Source of the DNA: Candidatus Cottocaccamicrobium excrementipullorum
GTDB taxonomy: Bacteria > Bacillota > Clostridia > Lachnospirales > Lachnospiraceae
NCBI GenBank assembly: GCA_018713255.1
Contig: DVFL01000019.1
Location: 1 to 64,000, forward strand
Length of the DNA: 64,000 bases
Direction: 5' to 3'
The notes beneath the pieces are model-generated. The model saw only the letters and a program-made list of their open reading frames with translations, had not been told where the DNA came from and ran no database searches. The translations under genes were made by a program, and so were the position numbers. Shown in pieces: positions 9,918 to 17,842 of this stretch. Numbering within the stretch: the first letter of the stretch is position 1; every line of letters starts with the position of its first letter.

Positions 9918-10667
9918 TTACTTCTCCCCTCCTCTTCCCAGATACACATCAATTACCGTCTGGTTTTTCGAAACGGAATCCATGGTGCCTTCATCCAAAA
10001 TATGGCCTTCATGGAATACGGTAACACTGTCGGAAACCTCTTTGGCAAACTGCATATCATGCTCCACCACAATAATGGAACACTCCTTTTTTATCTTTTT
10101 TAACAGCTCCGCAGTTTTCTCCGTTTCTCTTCTTCCCATGCCGGCCACCGGCTCATCTAACAGCATCAATTCCGGCCTTGCCGCCATGAGCATTCCGATC
10201 TCCAGCCACTGCTTTTCTCCATGGGAAAGGCGGGTCGGATACTTAAATCGTTTATCAATCAGACCTACAAATTCCAGGCAGTAATCAATATATTCCTGTT
10301 TTGCCTTAGAGAGGGTGTGGAAAGTGGTGGAATAAAGAGTATGCTTTCTGGCTGCCGCCAGCTCCATGTTTTCTCCAATGGTAATCCCGTTAAATACGCT
10401 GGGAGCCTGAAACTTTCTTCCGATTCCCAGATTGGAGATTACATGCTCTTTCATCTTGCTTACTTCATATTCCCCTTTATAAATAATCCGTCCGCTGCTC
10501 ACATGATTTTTTCCGCAAATCGCGTCCAGAATAGTGGTTTTTCCTGCTCCGTTTGGGCCGATAAAAAAGCGGATTTCATGGTCTCCAACAGTTGTCGAAA
10601 CATGATTAATCGCTTTAAAATCGCCAAACTGGATGCTTACATCATCGATCTGCAATAAAGGCGTCAT
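9918..10667 (-). CDS. urtD: Urea ABC transporter ATPase UrtD
   Basis: A 249-residue LivG-type ATPase. Walker A is GPNGAGKTT, followed by the family stretch GRKFQAPSVFNGITIGENMELA. The signature is LSHGEKQWLEIGMLMA, in which the usual LSGGQ is LSHGE; this is normal for UrtD. Walker B is LMLLDEPVAGMGRRETEKTA. The 5' end overlaps urtC by 26 nt. It acts with UrtE as the motor of the urea importer. Confidence 0.95.
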   Translation of the reverse strand: MTPLLQIDDVSIQFGDFKAINHVSTTVGDHEIRFFIGPNGAGKTTILDAICGKNHVSSGRIIYKGEYEVSKMKEHVISNLGIGRKFQAPSVFNGITIGENMELAAARKHTLYSTTFHTLSKAKQEYIDYCLEFVGLIDKRFKYPTRLSHGEKQWLEIGMLMAARPELMLLDEPVAGMGRRETEKTAELLKKIKKECSIIVVEHDMQFAKEVSDSVTVFHEGHILDEGTMDSVSKNQTVIDVYLGRGGEK

Positions 10668-11736
10668 TCAGCTCATCCTCCTCTGCTTTTTTTGAAGAAA
10701 ATTTTCTGGCAATCCGTCCGGGAAGCTCACGGAGAGAAACTAATCCTCCCGGCATAAACAGGATGACAAAAATAAACACAAAGCCCAGGAAATATGACCA
10801 AAGCTCCGGGAAATTTTCACTGGCTGCCGTCTTTAATCCATTTACCAAAAGAGCGCCGAGCATAGGACCAGCCAACGTGCCTTTTCCGCCAATGGCCACC
10901 CAGATAATCATTTCTACTGATGGAGTAATATTCACATCGGCAGGAGTAATAATTCCCACCTGGCTTACGTACAGGGCGCCGGCAATTCCTGCAATTGCCG
11001 CCGATAATCCATAAACAAACACCTTATATACCGCTGTATTATATCCGGTAAACCGAACCCGGTTTTCACTGTCTCTGATGGCAATGAAAATCTTTCCGAT
11101 CCGTCGGCTGATTAAAAATCTGCACACGCAGAAAATCAGAATCAGCGCAATTAATGTGGCATAATATAAGGCCAGCTTTGTGGAAGGACTGCTTAAACTC
11201 TTCCCAAATATTGTGGTAAAATTCGTAAGGCCGTTGGAACCTCCGGTATACTCCTGGCTGCCAATCAGCAGCACGGAAAGAATCATCGCCATTGCCTGGG
11301 ACAAGATTGAAAAATACACTCCTCTGATCCGGTTAAGAAAGGTAAGATAGCCAATAATCACCGCCAGGATCACCGGGACTCCAATCACCATCACCATAGC
11401 AAACACTGGATTCCCGAAGGGTTTCCAGAACAGGGGAAGCTCAGAAACACCAGACCAGGTCATAAAATCCGGCAGGCTGCTTCCTGACGCTTCAAGCTTC
11501 AGATACATCGCCATACAGTAAGCTCCCAGTCCGAAATAGACTCCATGGCCTAAACTCAAAATTCCTGTATATCCCCAAATCATATCAAGTCCAAGAGCCA
11601 CAATGGCATAACACATATATTTTCCCAAAAGACTTACCCGGAACATAGACAGGTAAAAGGGAGTGGTGGCCAGGAACAAAAAAATCACCAGGGCCAGCAC
11701 AATGGTCACATCTGGTCTCCATTTTTTCTTTTCCAT
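10642..11736 (-). CDS. urtC: Urea ABC transporter permease UrtC
   Basis: A 364-residue membrane permease of the LivM type with about nine hydrophobic segments. Recognisable parts are MIWGYTGILSLGHGVYFGLGAY near the N-terminus and VWVAIGGKGTLAGPMLGALLVNGLK-like sequence near residue 290. The C-terminal cytoplasmic tail is charged. It is 13 nt downstream of urtB and overlaps urtD. Together with UrtB it forms the translocation path for urea. Confidence 0.94.
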   Translation of the reverse strand: MEKKKWRPDVTIVLALVIFLFLATTPFYLSMFRVSLLGKYMCYAIVALGLDMIWGYTGILSLGHGVYFGLGAYCMAMYLKLEASGSSLPDFMTWSGVSELPLFWKPFGNPVFAMVMVIGVPVILAVIIGYLTFLNRIRGVYFSILSQAMAMILSVLLIGSQEYTGGSNGLTNFTTIFGKSLSSPSTKLALYYATLIALILIFCVCRFLISRRIGKIFIAIRDSENRVRFTGYNTAVYKVFVYGLSAAIAGIAGALYVSQVGIITPADVNITPSVEMIIWVAIGGKGTLAGPMLGALLVNGLKTAASENFPELWSYFLGFVFIFVILFMPGGLVSLRELPGRIARKFSSKKAEEDELNDAFIADR

Positions 11737-11748
11737 TTTCCTTCCTCC

Positions 11749-12657
11749 TTAATCCTCCAGCGCCCGGTTTCTCACTGCGAAAATGCCCTTCGGCCGGAAC
11801 TGAAGCAGCAGAATAATGCAGGCGAAAATCAATACCTTTCCCACAGAAGCATTGGTAAAAAATTCAAAGGCAGTGCCGCCGATGCCTATAAATCCAGAGC
11901 CCAGCACCGTTCCTAAAATGCTTCCCGCGCCGCCTACTACAACGGTCATGAAGGTATCTACAATATAATTCGTTCCTAAGGTAGGACCAATGGGACCAAT
12001 CCAGGTTAACGTACATCCGGCCAGGCCAGCCAGGCCGGAGCCCATAGCAAAAGTGACAGAATCAATTCTTCTGGTGTTTACTCCCAGGCTGGCCGCCATA
12101 TTCCGGTTCTGCATTACCGCCCGGATATTCCTTCCCTGGCGGCTCTTATACATCAGCGCGTACACTCCCCCAAGACAGATCAGGGCGATGAAAAGAATAA
12201 AAATTCTCTTGTACGGCAGCGCTAAAGTACTGGTAATTCTTAAGTTTCCTGCCAGAAAGGAAGGTGAATCCACGCCTACATTCGGTGCTCCAAAAATACT
12301 CCTGGCCAGCTGCTGCAATACCAGGCTTACTCCCCAGGTAACCAAAAGGCTGTCTTCGGTTCTTCCGTAAAGCCGGCAGATCATCAGCCGCTCCAGCACC
12401 GCGCCGAAAAGGGCAGCGGTGAAAAAGGAAGCGACGATGGCCACAAATACATATGCGTCAAAAACACCTGCCGGCAGATATGCTCTGAACAAGTTCTGCA
12501 CCACATACGCCGTGTAAGCGCCGATCATAATAAATTCTCCGTGAGCCATGTTGATTACGCCCATCAAGCCGAAGGTAATGGCTAATCCCAGGGAGGCCAG
12601 AAGGTAAATGGAGCTTACACTGATTCCGTTAAAGATCTGCATGATAAAAGTTTCCAT
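11749..12657 (-). CDS. urtB: Urea ABC transporter permease UrtB
   Basis: A 302-residue permease of the LivH type with about eight membrane segments. The N-terminal signature GLMGVINMAHGEFIMIGAYT and the later GLAGLAGCTLTWIGPIGPTLG support UrtB rather than a general amino-acid permease. The C-terminus ends in LLLQFRPKGIFAVRNR. It follows urtA by about 60 nt and precedes urtC by 13 nt. Confidence 0.94.
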   Translation of the reverse strand: METFIMQIFNGISVSSIYLLASLGLAITFGLMGVINMAHGEFIMIGAYTAYVVQNLFRAYLPAGVFDAYVFVAIVASFFTAALFGAVLERLMICRLYGRTEDSLLVTWGVSLVLQQLARSIFGAPNVGVDSPSFLAGNLRITSTLALPYKRIFILFIALICLGGVYALMYKSRQGRNIRAVMQNRNMAASLGVNTRRIDSVTFAMGSGLAGLAGCTLTWIGPIGPTLGTNYIVDTFMTVVVGGAGSILGTVLGSGFIGIGGTAFEFFTNASVGKVLIFACIILLLQFRPKGIFAVRNRALED

Positions 12658-12719
12658 AGTCCGTCTTCGCTCCTTTTTCTCATAATATAACGCCGCCTTA
12701 TCTGCGGCAGAACTGCTTC

Positions 12720-14027
12720 CTAGGACTCCTGTCCAGAAAGGCCTGCAGCCCAGTCATATCCACTCAGATAAGGATCCGGCTTTACCGGCTCGTCAGTAGC
12801 CCAGATCTCATCGATCAGGCCATCTCCGTTGATCTCTCCGATTCTTACCGTCTTATAAACATGCTGATTATCTCCATCAATGGTAATGGTTCCTTCCGGA
12901 GCTGCAAAGCTGATGCCTGCGGCAGCTTCCCGCACTGCATCCACATCGGTAGTTCCCGCCTTTTCTACTGCAGCCGCCCACAGATAAACGGCATCATATC
13001 CTGCCTCGATGGGATCGTCGGTCACTCGGTCTTCTCCGTATTTTGCCTTGTAAGCCGCCACGAATTTTTCATTTTCCGGGGTGTCGGTGGTCTGGTAATA
13101 GTTCCAGGATACCAGGTGACCTTCCAGATAAGAAGCGCCGATTCCGGCAATTTCTTCCTCTGCAATAGAGACAGAGCAAGTCATCACATCATCAGCAGTA
13201 AGTCCTGCATCACTTAACTGTTTGAAGAAAGCTACGTTAGAGTCTCCATTTAACGTATTAAACACGAAATTCGGCTGAGCCGCCTGAATCTTATTAATAA
13301 TGGTGGTGTAATCGGTGTGGCCCATGGGGGTATATTCCTCTCCTACGATCTCATAGCCCATAGCCTCTGCCTGCGCCTTAATGATGCTGTTGGCTGTTCT
13401 TGGGAAAACATAATCCGAACCCACTAAAAAGATCTTCGGTCCGTAGTTCTCCGCCAGATATTCTACTGCCGGAACGATCTGCTGGTTAGGCGCGGCGCCG
13501 ATGTACATTACATTCTTGCTGGACTCCATTCCTTCATACTGAACCGGATACCACAGCAGGCCGTTATGGCTTTCAAATACCGGAATAACCGCCTTGCGGG
13601 AAGCTGATGTCCAGCATCCAAACACGGTGGCTACCTGATCGCTTTCCAGGAGCTTGGTGGCTTTTTCCGTGAAAGTGGCATTGTCTGACGCACCGTCTTC
13701 TACCACATACTCAATCTGCTTTCCCAGCACGCCGCCTGCCGCATTGATCTCTTCAATCGCCAGGATTTCTGCGTCACGTACGGATGTTTCACTGATGGCC
13801 ATGGTACCGCTGAGAGAATGAAGAATACCTACTTTAATGGTATCTCCCTCCTCTGCACTTCCTGAAGTTTCTGTGCCAGATGTTCCAGCGTTTTCTGCTG
13901 CAGTCTGTCCCTGGCTTTCTCCGGAAACCTCCGACAGTGCTCCTCCGCTGCATCCTGCCAGAGACAGAGCCAGAATCCCTGCCATTCCTGCCGCTGCCAG
14001 TCTGTTAACCCATTTCCATTTTCTCAT
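12720..14027 (-). CDS. urtA: Urea-binding lipoprotein UrtA
   Basis: A 435-residue substrate-binding lipoprotein that captures urea outside the membrane. The start at 14027 is preceded by AAAGGATG; upstream in-frame codons give no better signal. The signal peptide ends in ALSLAGC with the lipidated Cys at residue 26, followed by a Ser/Gly/Glu-rich linker. The mature part has the UrtA hallmarks [45 protein letters not shown] and the C-terminal [12 protein letters not shown]-like end. It is the first structural gene of the urt-ure operon. Confidence 0.96.
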   Translation of the reverse strand: MRKWKWVNRLAAAGMAGILALSLAGCSGGALSEVSGESQGQTAAENAGTSGTETSGSAEEGDTIKVGILHSLSGTMAISETSVRDAEILAIEEINAAGGVLGKQIEYVVEDGASDNATFTEKATKLLESDQVATVFGCWTSASRKAVIPVFESHNGLLWYPVQYEGMESSKNVMYIGAAPNQQIVPAVEYLAENYGPKIFLVGSDYVFPRTANSIIKAQAEAMGYEIVGEEYTPMGHTDYTTIINKIQAAQPNFVFNTLNGDSNVAFFKQLSDAGLTADDVMTCSVSIAEEEIAGIGASYLEGHLVSWNYYQTTDTPENEKFVAAYKAKYGEDRVTDDPIEAGYDAVYLWAAAVEKAGTTDVDAVREAAAGISFAAPEGTITIDGDNQHVYKTVRIGEINGDGLIDEIWATDEPVKPDPYLSGYDWAAGLSGQES

Positions 14028-14132
14028 ACTTTTCGCATCCTTTCTGCACATAGATTTTTGCTCCAGTCAGCTCCCAGAGCCTTGCCTCAAAACGCCTCCT
14101 CAAACGTCTCGAAGCAGCCCACAGACAAACGG

Positions 14133-14177
14133 AAAAAAGCCGTCATTTCGGGAATTTTCCCTGAAAATGACGGCTTT
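14133..14177 (-). terminator. Strong intrinsic terminator in the urtA leader
   Basis: On the minus strand AAAGCCGTCATTT pairs with AAATGACGGCTTT, with a further CGGG/CCC step and a small loop, followed directly by T6. It sits about 105 nt upstream of the urtA ATG and about 110 nt after the regulator stop. A promoter-like -10 lies upstream of it (14215-14220) and none is evident between it and urtA. It could therefore be a leader attenuator, or simply the terminator of the regulator gene. Confidence 0.75.
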
Positions 14178-14214
14178 GTCTGTCCTGATTTCTCTGTGAA
14201 CTTTTATGTGCTTT

Positions 14215-14220
14215 ATCATA
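14215..14220 (-). promoter_or_regulatory. urtA: Candidate urtA promoter -10 (TATGAT), weak -35
   Basis: TATGAT is preceded at 17 nt by only a T-rich hexamer, as expected for an activator-dependent promoter. Transcription from here would start near 14207 and run through the 14133-14177 hairpin before urtA. Confidence 0.4.
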
Positions 14221-14236
14221 CTGAATTTTTGGGCAG

Positions 14237-14277
14237 AAAAAAACATGAAATTTCCGGTTTTTTCCCCTATAAAACCG
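14237..14277 (-). terminator. Weak hairpin just after the response regulator
   Basis: CGGTTTT pairs with AAAACCG (7 bp) directly after the regulator stop at 14288; a T7 run follows 11 nt later. It may end the regulator transcript, leaving the stronger downstream hairpin to act in the urtA leader. Confidence 0.35.
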
Positions 14278-14287
14278 AAAGGCCATT

Positions 14288-15343
14288 TTATCCTTCCCGT
14301 CTGAACCTGGCTGGAGTCATTCCTGTATACGCTTTAAACAGTCGGGAAAAGTAGTCAATTGTACCGTATCCTGTGCGCTCAGCCACCTGATAAACCTTCA
14401 GATTCGTCCGATTAAGCAGGCTTTTCCCATACTCCATGCGCATCATCGTCAGATATTCATTCTGCCCCATGTTCATTCTCTGTTTAAACAATATTCTTAC
14501 ATAATCCCGGCTTAATTCCAGCTCGTCCGCCGTCTCCACCAGGCAGGCTCCCTCCCCCAGATGTGCAGCCATTCCCTCCAAAATCCGGTTTACCGTTCCA
14601 TCTATCCGATCCAGATGAAATCTCTTAACCATCCCTTCCAGCTGATCAAGACTGGTAAAAACATCTTCCTTCCAGCTCTTTTCTTTCTTCTTTCCGTCCC
14701 ATTCTTCCATGACAGCTGCCCCAATCCTGAGCAGCCACGGAAATTCCCGTCCTATTCTCCGGTACAGTTCCTGAAAAATCTGGAATACCGCTTCCTTCCT
14801 CTGTTCTTCCCTTGGATATTTCTTTTCCAGCAGATTCAAAATCTCCTCCATATATTTTTTCAGTCCTTCTCCTCCATCCTCCTTTCCCAGCAGTTTTCCA
14901 TAAAGCACTTCCATCTGGCGTTCAGAAATTCCCCCCTGCTTTCCCTGGGCTTTTAATGCTCTTCTCCTCTCCAGCTCCGGCACAATACCGGTTAAAACCT
15001 CCATTAACTTTCGTTCCCCCACAGGTCTGGGGATAAAATCCAGCGCGCCCAGATGCATCCCTTCTCTGGCCGCCTCAAAGCTGCAGCTGCTTCCTAAAAG
15101 CACCAGCGCACCGGAATAATTCATCTGCCGTACTGATTCTGCAAAAGTTCCTTTTCCCTTTCCTGAAGGCAAACGGATATCTGCAATGACCACGTCAAAG
15201 TCTTCTTTTTCCAAAAGCGCTAAAGCTGCAGCCCCCCTGTCCGCCACTTTTTTCAGAGAAAATTCCGACTCCTGCCAGAAGCGGTACGCCTTCACTTGTT
15301 CTCTGATCCGCTCTTCTTCCTCTACATAAAGAACTGTATACAT
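14288..15343 (-). CDS. Orphan AraC-type response regulator with atypical receiver
   Basis: A 351-residue regulator: N-terminal CheY-like receiver (1-125), a helical linker, and a C-terminal AraC/XylS double helix-turn-helix (about 250-350) ending YGTIDYFSRLFKAYTGMTPARFR. I chose the ATG at 15343 because AGGAGG lies 6 nt upstream; the ATG at 15349 touches the ribosome site. The receiver keeps the phospho-acceptor Asp in VVIADIRLPS. The usual acidic pair is Glu (YVEEEERI) and the conserved Lys before Pro is Arg (IPRPVGE). No histidine kinase lies nearby. Position directly upstream of urtA, same strand, suggests control of urea uptake and urease; this is inference. Confidence 0.88.
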   Translation of the reverse strand: MYTVLYVEEEERIREQVKAYRFWQESEFSLKKVADRGAAALALLEKEDFDVVIADIRLPSGKGKGTFAESVRQMNYSGALVLLGSSCSFEAAREGMHLGALDFIPRPVGERKLMEVLTGIVPELERRRALKAQGKQGGISERQMEVLYGKLLGKEDGGEGLKKYMEEILNLLEKKYPREEQRKEAVFQIFQELYRRIGREFPWLLRIGAAVMEEWDGKKKEKSWKEDVFTSLDQLEGMVKRFHLDRIDGTVNRILEGMAAHLGEGACLVETADELELSRDYVRILFKQRMNMGQNEYLTMMRMEYGKSLLNRTNLKVYQVAERTGYGTIDYFSRLFKAYTGMTPARFRREG

Positions 15344-15381
15344 TCCCATCCTCCTGTCTGTCCAGCTTCCCCGCAGCAAAC

Positions 15382-15430
15382 AAAAAAAGCGAAGGAGCCA
15401 GACCTTGAGTCTTCAGCTCCTTCGCTTTTT
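15382..15430 (-). terminator. 15-bp terminator-like hairpin in the regulator leader
   Basis: GCTCCTTCGCTTTTT and its exact complement form a 15-bp stem around a 17-nt loop. On the minus strand T7 follows, only about 39 nt before the regulator ATG; on the plus strand T5 follows. The -10 at 15435-15440 places the predicted start of the regulator RNA at the hairpin's first arm. The genes around it diverge, so it has no obvious upstream gene to terminate. Confidence 0.7.
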
Positions 15431-15434
15431 CATC

Positions 15435-15463
15435 ATTCTAATACAATTTTCTTTCTTTTGCAA
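15435..15463 (-). promoter_or_regulatory. Sigma-A type promoter for the response regulator
   Basis: TTGCAA (15458-15463) and TAGAAT (15435-15440) with an exact 17-nt spacer, read on the minus strand. Predicted RNA start near 15428. Confidence 0.65.
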
Positions 15464-15547
15464 TCCCTTGTTTTCCCCATCCCCTCCCTTTCCTTTTTCG
15501 CCTGTTTTCAGACACTTTTCCCACCATTGTTATAAAAATGTAATATT

Positions 15548-15557
15548 CTCTTAAGAG
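15548..15557. promoter_or_regulatory. Palindrome CTCTTAAGAG between divergent promoters
   Basis: A perfect 10-bp palindrome, extended imperfectly to TTCTCTTAAGAGGAA. It lies 8 nt upstream of the plus-strand -35 and about 85 nt upstream of the regulator promoter, in an A/T-rich stretch. It is a possible operator; no regulator is assigned. Confidence 0.3.
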
Positions 15558-15565
15558 GAACTCAA

Positions 15566-15594
15566 TTGCTTAACAACGCCAAACCCACTATAAT
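15566..15594 (+). promoter_or_regulatory. Promoter of the secreted repeat protein
   Basis: TTGCTT (15566-15571), a 17-nt spacer, and a consensus TATAAT (15589-15594), 43 nt before the ATG at 15637. Confidence 0.65.
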
Positions 15595-15636
15595 GAAGAT
15601 AAGAAAAACACATGCACAATGCAAAGGAGGGGTTCC

Positions 15637-16692
15637 ATGAAAAAGCGAATCAGCTGCCTTGCGCTGGCCGTCCTCCTTACGCTGGGAGGAGCATTGAGCG
15701 CACATGCAGACGACTTAACAAAAATTGATAAGGTCTCCGTAACAGTTTCCTGCAGTCCGAAACCGGCGGCAGGAGATGAAGTGGGAAATGTAACAGTTAC
15801 CACAGAAAGCAAGGAATTTACTGTTGACATCGCAGAATTTACCACAGACAATGACACCTGGGTGCTGGGAGATGAACCTATGGTTCTGGTCGAGCTTTCC
15901 GCCAATGACGGCTACCGTTTCTCCTACACCTCCAAAAGCCATTTCTCCATTTCCGGAGACGGCGCTGAATTTGAAAAAGCCAAGATCTATGACAGCGGAA
16001 GCTGGATGGAATTAACCATCTCTCTGGATCAGATTAAAGGGCGTCTGGACGCTCCAGAATATCTGGACTGGAACGGCACCATTGCCCAGTGGGATCCTAT
16101 GGACGGAGCCAAGTCTTATGAAGTCCGTCTCTACCGCAACGGACGAACCGTAACCACCGTAAAAACCCAGAATACCTACTATGATTTCTCCGGACAATTC
16201 ACCCAGGAGGGAGATTACTCCTTCAAGGTTCGCGGCGTCGCTGAGTATAATGACAGAGCCGGCGATTGGTCCGAGTCCTCTGATGACCAAACCATCGAAA
16301 AAGACGCTCTGCAGTATATTTCCGGCAGCGGCCGCTGGATTCTTGATTCCAATGGTTGGTGGTATATGTACGCCAACGGCGGCTATCCCAATGATGGATT
16401 CCGCCAAATTGACAATGCCTGGTACTACTTCAATCCCAACGGTTATATCCAGCTCCAGTGGGGATTCATCAACGGACACTGGTACTATTTCGGAAGCAAT
16501 GGAGTGATGACCACAGGATGGCAGCTGGTAAACGGCATATGGTATTACCTGGGACCGGACGGCATTATGGCTACAGGATGGCAGTACATTAACGGCAAAT
16601 GGTATTATCTGGACAGTTCCGGCGCCATGTACGCCAACACCTACACCCCTGACGGACATTTCGTAGATGCCAGCGGGGCCAGAGTCTGGTAA
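15637..16692 (+). CDS. Secreted protein with C-terminal cell-wall-binding repeats
   Basis: 351 residues. The ATG at 15637 follows AAAGGAGGGG. A signal peptide (MKKRISCLALAVLL to about ALSAHA) directs export. The middle (about 30-200) is beta-rich; the part around YEVRLYRNGRTVTTVK resembles a fibronectin-III-like module. The C-terminus (about 225-350) holds roughly five Trp/Tyr-rich units such as GWQLVNGIWYYLGPDGIMAT, the CW_binding_1 (choline-binding-like) repeat that holds proteins at the cell wall. No catalytic domain is seen. It is divergent from the response regulator and has its own promoter and terminator. Confidence 0.88.
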   Translation: MKKRISCLALAVLLTLGGALSAHADDLTKIDKVSVTVSCSPKPAAGDEVGNVTVTTESKEFTVDIAEFTTDNDTWVLGDEPMVLVELSANDGYRFSYTSKSHFSISGDGAEFEKAKIYDSGSWMELTISLDQIKGRLDAPEYLDWNGTIAQWDPMDGAKSYEVRLYRNGRTVTTVKTQNTYYDFSGQFTQEGDYSFKVRGVAEYNDRAGDWSESSDDQTIEKDALQYISGSGRWILDSNGWWYMYANGGYPNDGFRQIDNAWYYFNPNGYIQLQWGFINGHWYYFGSNGVMTTGWQLVNGIWYYLGPDGIMATGWQYINGKWYYLDSSGAMYANTYTPDGHFVDASGARVW

Positions 16693-16734
16693 GTCTGCTG
16701 AGGGATCAGCTCAATAACCTTCATCCTGCCTGTT

Positions 16735-16768
16735 AAGGCGCTGCAGCCAGATGGCTGCAGCGCCTTTT
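16735..16768 (+). terminator. Intrinsic terminator after the repeat protein
   Basis: A 14-bp perfect stem AAGGCGCTGCAGCC / GGCTGCAGCGCCTT with a 4-nt loop, ending in T4. Confidence 0.85.
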
Positions 16769-16784
16769 CTCATGGGGAAATGCC

Positions 16785-16813
16785 TTGACACATTTGTGCA
16801 CTTTGTATAAAAT
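16785..16813 (+). promoter_or_regulatory. Promoter upstream of the nitroreductase
   Basis: Consensus TTGACA (16785-16790), 17-nt spacer, TAAAAT (16808-16813). The ATG is about 130 nt downstream of the predicted start, leaving a long leader. Confidence 0.7.
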
Positions 16814-16854
16814 TAAGATAAATATCGAAGAAATAACGATATATTTGTATAATG

Positions 16855-16935
16855 ACACCAGGGTCAAAAGGTCGGAAATCCCATGCAGGCTTGCTTGCAA
16901 GAGGATTTTCGATCTTGGGCCCCCAACCTCATATA
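16855..16935 (+). other. Structured 5' leader element, no known class recognised
   Basis: Within the leader of the nitroreductase, GGTCGGAAATCC (about 16870-16881) can pair with GGATTTTCGATC (about 16903-16914) using two G-U pairs. Flanking GGGTC and GGGCCC extend the stem, and TTGCTTGCAA forms an inner loop. It ends just before the AGGAGG. I do not recognise an FMN or other riboswitch core. It may be a regulatory leader or a decayed small repeat. Confidence 0.4.
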
Positions 16936-16952
16936 ATGAAAGGAGGATGTTT

Positions 16953-17813
16953 ATGAATTATTACGACCTGGCTCTGAAACGAAAATCCACCCGTGAATTT
17001 AAGCCCCGGAAAGTAGGAAGTGATCTTCTGGAAGAAATCAACGACTACGCCCTCACCTGCCCCAGGCTTCTTAAAGACGCCCAGACCAAATGGCAGATCT
17101 TGCTGGGAGAGAATACCTTTGAGGCTCTCTCTGGCTGTGCGGGCTATCATGGATTTATGGTAGAAGCCCCTGCCTATCTTCTGCTGCTGTCTGATCCCTG
17201 TCCCTGGTATCTGGAAAACGCAGGATATATGGGGGAAGAGATGGTTCTTAAGCTTACGGACCTGGGGCTCGCCACCTGCTGGATCACCATCCGTGAGCCG
17301 GAAAAGTTAAAGGAAAAGCTGAATCTGGCCACTCCAATGGTGCCTGCAGCCTTAATTGCCTTCGGCTGGGAAAAAACCTCTCCTGGAATGCGCATTGATA
17401 TCAAAAGTCCCTCCAACATTTCCCTGAAACAGCGCAGCGGACAAATCGCGCCTAAGCTTTATCTGGAGGACGCAGTTTACGAAGGAGACTGGGGAATGCC
17501 TTCCACGATCCAGCACTGGAGCCCCCGTTCTGATCTTTACCGCGCCCTGATCGCCGCCTGCTGTGCTCCCACCGCATTAAACCGACAGCCTTTCCGGTTT
17601 ATTTTCGATCACAATCAAATTACTCTGGTGATTCTTCCTGACCAGCTTACCTCTCCGGAAAATGCCAAGCTGAACACTGGAATCGTCATGCATGACTTTG
17701 CCAAAGTTATGGAACAGCAGAATTCCAGAGCCGGACAGTGGAATCTAACCCCTGCTGACAACGGATATCATCTGCCAAAAGGCGCCGTGGCAGCCGGCAG
17801 TTTCTCTCTGTAA
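16953..17813 (+). CDS. Nitroreductase-family protein (TM1586-like)
   Basis: 286 residues, flavin-dependent nitroreductase superfamily, putative TM1586 type, in which two nitroreductase-like halves are fused in one chain. The first half opens with LKRKSTREFKPRKV; the second has DLYRALIAACCAPTALNRQPFRF. The start at 16953 is set by AAAGGAGG 6 nt upstream; earlier in-frame codons lie in the structured leader. The segment LTDLGLATCWIT is typical of the fold. Substrate unknown; probably FMN-binding and cytosolic. Confidence 0.87.
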   Translation: MNYYDLALKRKSTREFKPRKVGSDLLEEINDYALTCPRLLKDAQTKWQILLGENTFEALSGCAGYHGFMVEAPAYLLLLSDPCPWYLENAGYMGEEMVLKLTDLGLATCWITIREPEKLKEKLNLATPMVPAALIAFGWEKTSPGMRIDIKSPSNISLKQRSGQIAPKLYLEDAVYEGDWGMPSTIQHWSPRSDLYRALIAACCAPTALNRQPFRFIFDHNQITLVILPDQLTSPENAKLNTGIVMHDFAKVMEQQNSRAGQWNLTPADNGYHLPKGAVAAGSFSL

Positions 17814-17840
17814 CCGCCAACTGTCAGCCGGCAGTTTCTC
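17791..17840. repeat. Short direct repeat at a convergent gene junction
   Basis: CAGCCGGCAGTTTCTC occurs at 17791-17806, inside the end of the nitroreductase gene, and again at 17825-17840, just before the ABC transporter stop. It looks like a small tandem duplication of 34 nt period. No canonical terminator is seen between these convergent genes. Confidence 0.7.
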
Positions 17841-17842
17841 CT

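Noticed and set aside
14028-14290. ANTAR-type RNA antiterminator control of urtA
   Set aside because: The linked regulator ends in an AraC helix-turn-helix, not an ANTAR domain, and I see no paired hexaloop hairpins.
15588-15905. Minus-strand 105-residue frame opposite the secreted repeat protein
   Set aside because: It is antisense to the signal peptide and beta domain, rich in Ser/Thr/Val from codon mirroring, with no ribosome site.
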